NCBI GenBank assembly: GCA_026874595.1
Contig: CM049317.1
Location: forward strand, 77,259,891 to 77,323,890
Reading direction: 5' to 3'
Length of the DNA: 64,000 nucleotides
Origin: Sipunculus nudus
Taxonomy: Eukaryota > Annelida > Sipuncula > Golfingiida > Sipunculidae
Below, piece after piece: positions 56,301 to 64,000 of this stretch (positions are counted from its first letter, which is position 1; each line of letters opens with the position of its first letter). The notes beneath the pieces were generated by a model. The model saw only the letters and a list, made by a program, of their open reading frames with translations. It searched no databases and was not told the origin of the DNA. The translations under genes and the position numbers were made by a program.

Positions 56301-57374
56301 AGACTTTCACAGCGCATTCATTCTTTTATAACTGTAAATATATACTCATGACTAACTATAAACATATATTATTGCTGTAAAATATAACAGAACGAACATT
56401 AATATACAAGCAAAATGAAACTGAAGCGCGCAAATAATAATAATAATAATAATAATAATATAAAAATACAAACTCTAAAAAGAGTTAATACATATTTCTT
56501 TAAATATGAAATTGAAGTGAGTAAATCGTAACAAAAATGTTGAAACTCTGTTAAACAGTAGATGCGCACGAAAAAAACCCCCCAGTATTTACACCTTTTA
56601 AAATATTGTTTGTTCTTTTTAATGTTTGCATGCGAATAAATGTACAAATTATGAAGTTTCTTAAGAACAATAAAAATGTATATGAAAGATATTACCATCA
56701 TTAAAATTACAAAATTTATTGTTTCCATTTCAACGGTGGCCTTAGCCACCTACCATCAGCTATGAGAGTATAAAACCATTTTAATCTTTTATGTATATCA
56801 AATGCTTATTTATGTGTGCAACTTTCCACAATATAATTTTAAAATGTTATACAAAGTTAATATCGACAATGAAATATCTTATCGAGCGTTAAAATGTTGT
56901 TTAAAACTACGATTAAGACAGTTATTAAATGCACTTTCTAAATGGCTACTTAAGGTTTGTCACTGAAGAGAATTCTGGGAAGGTCACGTGGTATACGTCT
57001 CCTTCATATTCTGTTTAGGCGTCCTCATCCGTCGGAATAAACATTGAAGTTTTATATTCTGTATGGAATTTGTGCTGCAAGGAACATTGATAAAACGATG
57101 TCCTGGAATATGTCCATTCCATATTTAGTCAAAATATTAGTGAAAATCAGACCTTTGCCATATGTATATCAGGCGTTCCCACTTCACCTCTAAGAAACTA
57201 ACAGCAAAATTACTCGCCACCTTGACGTCACATGGTAAGAGATTTCCCTAATCCATTGAAGAGGGAAATCATCTTTCAAATAAAATTAATAAATGCTTTT
57301 ATCACAAGTTGACTGCTGTGGAAGTGCTGCACCTTGAAGCGTCACGTTTGAAACCATGTGATTGGTTGCTTAAG
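56301..57374. other. Intergenic, 3' side of the second membrane-protein gene
   Basis: AT-rich, with an (AAT)n run at about 56433-56462. No gene recognised; probably includes the 3'UTR of the minus-strand gene ending at 57375. Confidence 0.45.
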
Positions 57375-58516
57375 TCATGTGTCCACGTGGAGTGCTAGTA
57401 CACGTGGTATCCTTCCGGTGGGTGATGGGGTGAAGGACAAATCCGCGAGTTCAGAGAACGAAGTGTTGCGGGAGGGACTGGTCTCGTCACGTCCTGGCGT
57501 GCGGTTGTTGTTGTTGTTATTCAAAATTAACATCCGGGTCTTCTTATCTGTTTCTTTCTTCTGCAAAATATATGTCACTTATGAAGTTTATATATCATAC
57601 AAAGTAATGCTGTATCAGTTAATTTTTGTATTAAAACATAGTCAACGACAACACAAATTAATACATACGATATATATGTTCATTATCTGAAAGCTTTCTG
57701 GACAGCAATCTCCAACTCATATCTGGCCATGTTGTCATTAATAACCTGAACAAAACTTACGGACTATGAAATACCTCATCATGCTTATTGTAAATAGTTG
57801 TAACTTATGTATTACTTGGCTGTTCAGGAGAGGGTCACATTACTTTGCCCGGGGGGGGGGGGGGCATACGAACCCCTTTTCAGCCGCCACATCCCTTTTT
57901 AACAGCTACAAACCAATATTTAGGCCTTTACCCCCCCCCCCCTTTCCGGGCCTGAGTCGTTTTTTTAGGTTTTCTTATCATTATTCCTGGTTTGGACCCT
58001 CCCTTTCAAAAATCCTGGATCCGCCCCTGCACAAACCCTTCAACATATACAGGTGGCAATAGTATATATCTTTATTTTATATATAGGCCTTAGCTAATTT
58101 GTCAGTCTCAGAATATGGATATCCTGGTGAACTATCACTAATACAGTTAGCTCTAAATTTCAAAATCATACAAAAACCAAACACTGGGTATTATTAAGAC
58201 ATACATAACCACATTCACACATGCATGTACACCACATTCACACATGCATGTACACTATCGAGGTTATGCAAATTACCTCTCACGTGTCCATGTTATACTT
58301 TTAAGCCTACCCTATCGAGTTTCAGATCTATCGACTGCTTAATTCGCCGAGATCTGGATCAGGTGTTCTGTAGACTTACCTTCCATAATATATATAAAAC
58401 AAGGAGAATAAAGAAGGCGACGATTAACATGGCCACGACACCTAGTCCTGCCGCTCCCCCTGCTCCCATACACACGCCGACTTCCGGCTGACGGGGGCTG
58501 GGCGTGGTCAGGATGT
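57375..58516 (-). CDS. C-terminal part of a second type I membrane protein (2 exons)
   Basis: Exons 58516-58380 and 57560-57375. The first (phase 1 to 0, donor AAG|GTAAGT) encodes ILTTPSPRQPEVGVCMGAGG and a membrane span, LGVVAMLIVAFFILLVLYIL. The second encodes a 61-residue cytoplasmic tail starting KKETDKKTRMLIL, with a run of six Asn from an AAC repeat, a Ser/Thr/Pro-rich middle and the end ALHVDT before TGA. The phases around the membrane exon equal those of the ZP gene at 35-47 kb, so a paralogous ZP-type protein is likely but not shown; no ZP exon for it is visible. The front must lie beyond 58516, perhaps past the mobile-element block. Confidence 0.65.
57840..58031 (-). mobile_element. 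MITE with GGATCCAGGAT ends, copy 3 (inverted)
   Basis: Ends AATCCTGGATCCGCCCCTGC on the plus strand, the reverse of the start of the other copies. Contains a G-run and a C-run. The other end is not clear. Lies in the intron between the two exons of the second membrane-protein gene. Confidence 0.65.
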
Positions 58517-58707
58517 CTGCAAAGGTAGAAGAGCTTTTTTAAGTGTCAATGCGAAGTATTGTGCAATGAACTATGGGTAAGCACCTAAAATATATCAATT
58601 ATAACTTCACAGGGTAAGTGAAACAAACCTGTTGTGCTGCCGGAAGCAAAAGATCTTGGGTAGTATTCACACATCACTGACGTCTTTCAACAAGAATTTT
58701 CTTAGTT

Positions 58708-59045
58708 TCGTACAACCCCCCCCCCCCCCTCCCCATTCCTTCCCTGTGAATGGTGGTTTTGTTAGTAAACTGTTGTGAGCTTTTCTGTATTAATGAGAAT
58801 TTTCTCTGTTTAGGTTTATACGCCAGAGTAAGCCAACCAAAAAATTTCCCTTATTAGGCCCATTATCGCCCACCCCGCCTCGCTCCCATGTATCTAGGTC
58901 ACACTTCCGTTTCCTGTAATCATTTTTTCGATGGCGTACGGAAGAGGACTGGGAGGGAGAGCTGTTTGTAATACAGAAAAGTTCACAACAGTTCACTAAC
59001 AAAACCACCATTCCCAAGGAGGGAAGGGGGGGGGGGGGTGTTTAT
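58708..59045. repeat. Foldback element: 80-bp inverted repeat with C/G-run tips
   Basis: The left arm (58708-58790) has a C-run and then AATGGTGGTTTTGTTAGTAA, ending TTTCTGTATTA. The right arm (58968-59045) is its reverse complement with a few changes and ends in a G-run. Spacer about 180 bp. A third, direct copy of part of the left arm follows at 59060-59100. Confidence 0.85.
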
Positions 59046-59149
59046 TACGTAAACATAATTGTGAGCTGTTTCTGTATTAATGAGAATATAACAGATAAAC
59101 CTTGGGGAGGGGATATCTACCTAGAATGTCGGGAAGGAGAAGAATATCA

Positions 59150-60345
59150 CTGGAGCGAAGGCGCAGACGAAGACGTAGACACCGGAACGGAAGAAGGCTG
59201 TGTGGACGGCCTGGAGAACGTGAGGACTTCACCCGCAGCGATCGCAGGGCCCAAGGAGTAAGGGCCCGGATCTTGTAAAGCGACATCCTTCAGATAAAAC
59301 CAAGTGAAGGTGGAAGGAGATTTCCAATACCCTTTCTTGACAAGTTGGTTAGGGGAAATCCCCGATAAATGGGCCAAGGAGGTAGAGATGGCCCGGACAT
59401 CATGAGCTTTGACGTGAAGTTGCTCCAATGTCGACGGAGAAGCAGATACATAGGCTGAGACTATGGTAGCTTTAAGCCACGCACTAATGGTGATAGGGCT
59501 AATTTCTGTGTGCGAAGTAGTGATTTTCGTGGAAATAAACAACTTCTAGCGCCCCCCCCCCGAATGTAATGTGTAGCTTGAAGATGGTAACGGAAAGCAT
59601 TGACAGGGCAATTGGGGGTCTCGTACCGGTACTGACCGTTAGGGAGGGCCGGAACATGCCAAGGTAACGGAGGATCGTCAAAATTATTCGGTTCTTCCTA
59701 TAGAAATCAGGAGGGAAATGTAAGGTGGCCGACGAACCGGCGGCCCCGGTTTGGGTAAATAACGAATCGGCCACAAGGGCATGAAGCTCAGAGCGGCGAC
59801 CGGCAGACGCAAGAGCCAGCAGGAAAACCGTTTTCCGAGACAAATGCAGAAGATGTGCCGAACGAAGAGGCTCCTAAGGGGACCGCGGAGGTGTAGGAAG
59901 ACCACATTCAGGCGCCAGGAAGGAGCGACGTAGCGAGGACGAGAAGATCGGACGGGGACCCCCTTGAGAAAGTCCGTCACCAGTGGATGATGGAGGACAC
60001 GATCGGGACCCAGCGGAGGAATGACCGACAGGAGGGCGGCACGATAGCCACTGATAGACAGATAGGATAACTGTTCAATCTGTAGGAAAGAAACAAAGAA
60101 ATCCAAGACCGCCGAAATCGACGGATCGAAAGGAGAGATTCCGTGTACATCCGCCAAGCTGGAAAAGATGCGCCACCGTGAGTCATAGATGCGGTCCGAA
60201 GAACGGTGACGGGGAGCCGAGGCAAGGAGAGCTTGAAATGCCTGAATCTGTGAGGTGTCCGATGAGAGGACGCATGCGCACAGAGAGCACAACCAAATTG
60301 GACGACGTGATCGGGGGAACGACGGTAAAACGATCAAGATCAGGA
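59150..60345 (-). pseudogene. Broken tyrosine recombinase of a DIRS-type retroelement
   Basis: Three overlapping minus-strand frames (60337-59684, 59843-59499, 59542-59147) carry successive parts of one protein, so there are at least two frameshifts. In order: SISGYRAALLSVI with a KGVPVRSSRPRY stretch (N-terminal core-binding part), then KTVFLLALASAGRRSELHAL (first catalytic Arg), then VKAHDVRAISTSLAHLSG (His-x-x-Arg box), then WKSPSTFTWFYLKDV (Trp and catalytic Tyr). This is the layout of DIRS/Ngaro-order recombinases, which insert the element by site-specific recombination. No reverse transcriptase is recognisable nearby. Non-functional as it stands. Confidence 0.8.
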
Positions 60346-61620
60346 TAAGAACCGGCGGACGGGCCGGATAAGTGCGGAACCTAAGAAATCAAGGGGCCGC
60401 CGTCGGAAACCGAAGAACGATGAGGAGATCGATCGGAATTGATCGGGATATACGGAGTTGGATTCGCGGAATAAACTGGGTTCAGGAAACGTATAGAGAA
60501 ACCGGTGAGACCAGACGGATGCGGGAGCGGCCGTAAGAAGGCCGTGAGGGTGACGGAGGCGTAGCACGGACAGGGCGAGGACCGGCGAGGACGGAAAACG
60601 AACAGCTCGAATACTGGGAAACCGAGGCGATGTAACAGTACACAAAGGTGGCCAAGTGGAAGAATATACGCCTGAGGAAGGGAAACGCGGCGAGGATACA
60701 TGGTGGCCGCGAGACCGTCCGAGACGCAGGGAACAGGACACGTGGGTAGCGGCGGCGGCAGCGGGAGACATAAGGCGAACAAAGGTAGGGGCGCCGAAGG
60801 AGTGAGGGAGACCGGAAAACGCCCAGGATGTTGATATAGGCAACGGTCGAGTAAGCGCGGGGATCAGTGAGTGATCGCGCGGGTAATCGATCTCGCCGGA
60901 GAAGGTGAAGGCCTTAGGAGGGACGGAAGGTCTATCATGGGTAGGATAACGGACCAGGCGAGACGAAAGAGAAGCACTGTGGGACGAGCGGTCCCGACGC
61001 GGAGAAGGGGCCGAACCCGAAAGACCGACAGAACAAGCCGGAGACAAAGGCGGCCCAGAGGAAAAGAACGGAGCCGCCCAGACGAGAGCTTCGTATAGCG
61101 AACCAGCCACACAAGAGGCGACGCGGCGGGTTGCCAGAACCGTACGTATCGGAGCGACGAGGGAGAGCAAAAGCGCGTGTAAGGGAAATGAGCCTATGCG
61201 CGAAGGGGAGCACCTGAGAGCGATCAGCTGTATGAACAGACCATCACAGAGATGGGAGAACTGACAGGCCCGTCGCACGGGTAGGGCCAGTGACGGTGTG
61301 GACAAGCAGTGGATATAACCACAGGGCCACAATGGTCACCAACGGGAGAGCATATAACTAAGAGACACGGGACCTGTAAACAAACCGAAGGTAGGGTTGG
61401 GAGGATGAACGGGGAAATAGAAACGCCCAAGCTAGTCGGCCGACTGGAAGGAGCACCGCAGGAACAGAGCACATATGGAACAGCGGTGGCGTAAAGTACG
61501 AACAGAGGGGTCTCAAACGGGGATGGAGCTTCACAGCCCGGGAAGACTCTTGACCCGGGGAAGAAACCCCGGACCGGTAGGGGAAATCAGCTTACACTGA
61601 TGAACGAGTCTCATCCCGTG
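60340..61620 (-). mobile_element. GC-rich flank of the DIRS-like remnant
   Basis: Much more GC-rich than its surroundings and continuous in composition with the recombinase remnant. It holds a 330-codon minus-strand open frame (61332-60340) rich in Pro, Ser, Arg and Leu in which I recognise no domain, plus open shadows in other frames. Probably a decayed upstream part of the same element, ending near the TA microsatellite. Not annotated as a gene. Confidence 0.45.
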
Positions 61621-61625
61621 AAACA
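61598..61625 (+). ncRNA. Hammerhead-like core (candidate)
   Basis: CTGATGA, a short ACG/CGT stem, then GAAAC. Lies next to the DIRS remnant and TA microsatellite. Stems I and III and a cleavage site are not assigned. Confidence 0.3.
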
Positions 61626-61662
61626 ACTCGTAGTTAATGTACAGTGTTGTTTTCCGTCAGTG

Positions 61663-61731
<69 letters not shown>
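61663..61731. repeat. (TA)n microsatellite
   Basis: Pure TA for about 68 bp, flanked by element debris. Another TA run lies at 62639-62680. Confidence 0.97.
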
Positions 61732-61735
<4 letters not shown>

Positions 61736-61789
61736 GATACATAAGACATAACTCTGAAGTTAAACAACACTGTTAATTCACAACAGTCT

Positions 61790-61817
61790 GTTTCACGGGA
61801 TGCGACCCGATCATCAG
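61790..61817 (-). ncRNA. Hammerhead-like core (candidate)
   Basis: On the minus strand CTGATGA, CGGG/CCCG stem with TCGCAT loop, then GAAAC. Oriented opposite to the candidate at 61598. Confidence 0.35.
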
Positions 61818-61919
61818 GTGAATGTGGTTATATAGACAGATACATAAGACATATATATATATATATCGAAACAAACTTAATTAGTGTACATAGATTGAAC
61901 AATATTGACTATAACTAAA

Positions 61920-62110
61920 CGCGGTACGCGCCATGGCTCAGAATAGGGCGGCGGTAGACCGTATAGGTGGAGGAAAACCAGAGAAAGCGGAGAAAACCAA
62001 CTACAACCAACACTCATAGCGACGCCGGGGATCGAACTCGGGTCGCCAGCGGAGAGAGCCGAACGTTATACCCCACGACTGACCAGGTCCCACGGCTGCT
62101 CAAAGGGGGC
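61920..62110 (-). mobile_element. tRNA-headed SINE-like element
   Basis: On the minus strand a tRNA-like head with a B-box-like GAGTTCGATCCCCGGCG is followed by GGTTGTAG, GGTTTTCTCC and TTTTCCTCCACC. That order, with no acceptor-stem closure, marks a SINE rather than a tRNA gene. Confidence 0.6.
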
Positions 62111-62635
62111 GGAGGCCATCAGAGGCCTGCAGACGCCCCAGGGAGCGGCAGAGTGAGCTCAGGAGGGTCACTCCACGGCCAGAAGGAGGGGAGCTGAGCT
62201 GAGTTATACAATCAGAACGCGCCAGGGCGCGATCGAACAAGGGGCGGAGCGGGCCCCAAAAATAAGCGAGCCCGGGAAGGGCCGCGTAATAACGTCCGAA
62301 AACGCAGAAGGAGTGAGGTCCGGCTGGAGGGTACGCAAGGAGCGGAAACAGCTGGAACGGCGGAATAAAACAGACTTAAATATTCATTAGCATCAGTTCA
62401 TTGACCGTATACATGTGGATGCCCGAGCATCTCACCCTCTGGGGAGACATTATTGTGGTCTTAGTCCCCAGAGGTGCTTCCTCGCTTTCATTTCCCTGCC
62501 TGCTTCCCTCCACAGTGCAGAATACCCTTGCCCTCGGTCTGGGCCTCGTATAATTAAATATTTTTCCAGAAAATTTCCTCCTTCGTAAGTCCATTGCAGT
62601 GGTGCTGATACACAACACAATATAATACACTACAA

Positions 62636-62638
<3 letters not shown>
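62111..62638. other. GC-rich then mixed sequence, no gene recognised
   Basis: The first 240 bp stay GC-rich like the element block; the rest has a CTCTGGGGACATTATT/AGTCCCCAGAGG inverted pair near 62438-62476. Probably more mobile-element debris. Confidence 0.35.
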
Positions 62639-62684
<46 letters not shown>

Positions 62685-62799
62685 ATGACATGGTTAAACC
62701 AATTGTAATTAAAGAAAATTTTAGTCAAACTTATTTCCAACTTGCTTATACATGCACCTTGCCAAATCTTATGATTTACATTGAAAGCCAGTCTTTGCT

Positions 62800-64000
62800 G
62801 TATACATCAGCAATCAGACTCGTACATGAAGTTAGTCTCATCTGTACCTTCCACCAGTAAGATCTAATGTTCATGAAAACATCAATATACAATACATAAA
62901 GCCTAGTACAAAACAGCAGGAATTACAGTTTATATTAAAAAGGTGGAATTCAATTTTTAATTTGCTCAAAAATAAAGTAAATTTAATAGTTATACATACT
63001 GAAGAATCATGTTTACATCGGAAAAGTACTTGCATCCTGCAGCGTGAGAATGCACTGCACTGAAAGCCACAGTCTTTGTTTCGCCCCTAAACAGTGAGAC
63101 GGTACAATGAACTTAGTCTTACCTGCCCCCCAGCAGTGAGATCTATTATTCACAATTACGCTATCAGTTAACAGTACACAAGATTCAGTGCAAAACGGCT
63201 AGCCCACATGTAAAATTATAATCCATCCTTTCAGAATGTACAAAATATAATAAATGTTATTTAATAGGTTAAGCATTTTGAATAAAATATTTCGTTAAGC
63301 TCTGTTTAATGTTCACCTTGTCTAATGAAGCCTGAGTCTATGCTTGAACGCTCAGCACTGTGACCCTATCACCATGTAATTAGTCTTACCCGTCCTGCCT
63401 ATACAGTCAGATCTAATATTCAGGAGACTACCAAAACAGTTCACAACATTCAGCTTAATGTAGAGTAAAAGTGACATAATTAAAAAGAGTGATTCGTTAT
63501 ACAAGCAGCTATGGCAAATGTTCTAATATTTAACGTTTCGCTGTATGACTATGCACTGTATTGACTGCCCAAGTCTATGCTCGACTCCCTATAAAGCATT
63601 GTGACTCTATAACCACAAAATTAGTCTTATCTGTTCGCCTATACAGTCAGATCTAATATTCAGGGGACAATCAATAAACAGTGTACAACATTCAGCTTAA
63701 TGTAAAATAAAAGTGTTATAAATGAAAAGAGTGATTCAATATGAACTTGTGTCTAGTAATTTAAAATTTAATGTTTAACTTCCTGACTATGCACTGTATT
63801 GAACGTCCAAGTCTATGCTGGCCCCTTTAGCATTGTGACTCTACCAACATGAAATTAGTCTTATCTGTTCCACCCATACAGTCAGATCTAATATTCAGGG
63901 GACAATCAATAAACAGTGTACAACATTCAGCTTAATGTAAAATAAAAGTGTTATAAATGAAAAGAGTGATTCAATATGAACTTGTGTCTAATGATTTAAA
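62800..64000. repeat. About 240-bp tandem repeat running off the window
   Basis: The landmark CAGATCTAATATTCAG recurs at about 63410, 63650 and 63884, with diverged copies near 62862 and 63138. Each unit also has AATTAGTCTTA and ACATTCAGCTTAATGTA. Copies become more alike towards 64000, so the array is probably larger than seen. Confidence 0.85.

Noticed and set aside
55746-56301. Cys-rich frames such as WCLWDAVSAGVQTGVCGTQY
   Set aside because: Frame rotation through 38-bp units explains them; the three overlapping frames encode the same DNA.
60340-61332. A 330-codon minus-strand frame as a gene
   Set aside because: Low-complexity Pro/Ser/Arg composition in GC-rich DNA with other frames also open; no domain recognised. 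Kept only as element flank.
61990-62090. A true tRNA gene
   Set aside because: Only a B-box-like half is convincing, the cloverleaf does not close, and SINE-type sequence follows.

Overview
This is eukaryotic DNA. It is AT-rich, its genes are split by introns with GT/AG borders, and it is crowded with minisatellites and dispersed repeats. The gene content (a YME1L1 protease, ZP-type membrane proteins, a DIRS-type tyrosine recombinase remnant, tRNA-headed SINE-like pieces) and the repeat style fit a marine invertebrate. A mollusc, most likely a bivalve, is my inference; nothing in the window proves the species.

Layout. (1) 1938-30554, plus strand: a complete 20-exon gene for the mitochondrial inner-membrane AAA+ zinc metalloprotease YME1L1. 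I rebuilt it exon by exon. All 19 junctions keep phase and give 752 residues, from an MFSL start resembling the human one to a C-terminus ending in KSIAS. (2) 30555-35045: no coding exon recognised; a possible 3'UTR of YME1L1 and plain AT-rich DNA. (3) 47539-35046, minus strand: a nine-exon gene for a type I membrane protein with a zona pellucida (ZP) module, an RRRR furin-type site and a transmembrane segment. (4) 47540-57374: intergenic, dominated by simple-sequence and minisatellite DNA, including a 5.6-kb array of 33-bp units. (5) 58516-57375, minus strand: the last two exons (membrane span and cytoplasmic tail) of a second type I membrane protein whose front lies at higher coordinates or outside the window. 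(6) 58700-64000: mobile-element debris (a foldback repeat, a broken DIRS-like recombinase, hammerhead-like cores, a SINE-like piece) and a roughly 240-bp tandem repeat running off the end.

The most striking pattern is that many tandem arrays sit exactly on splice junctions. In YME1L1, arrays begin at the exon 2 acceptor, contain most of exon 6 with its donor, abut the exon 13 acceptor, and copy the 3' end and donor of exon 16. In the neighbouring ZP gene, arrays begin at the donors of exons 2 and 6, and the acceptor of the membrane exon is duplicated in frame. The arrays always run into the intron and carry many near-copies of splice signals. The two genes are unrelated, so this looks like a property of the locus or genome rather than of one gene.

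The genes are not an operon or pathway. YME1L1 acts in mitochondria, while the ZP-type proteins would act at the cell surface or be shed. The two minus-strand membrane-protein genes share the same intron phases around their membrane exons and may be a local paralogous pair.
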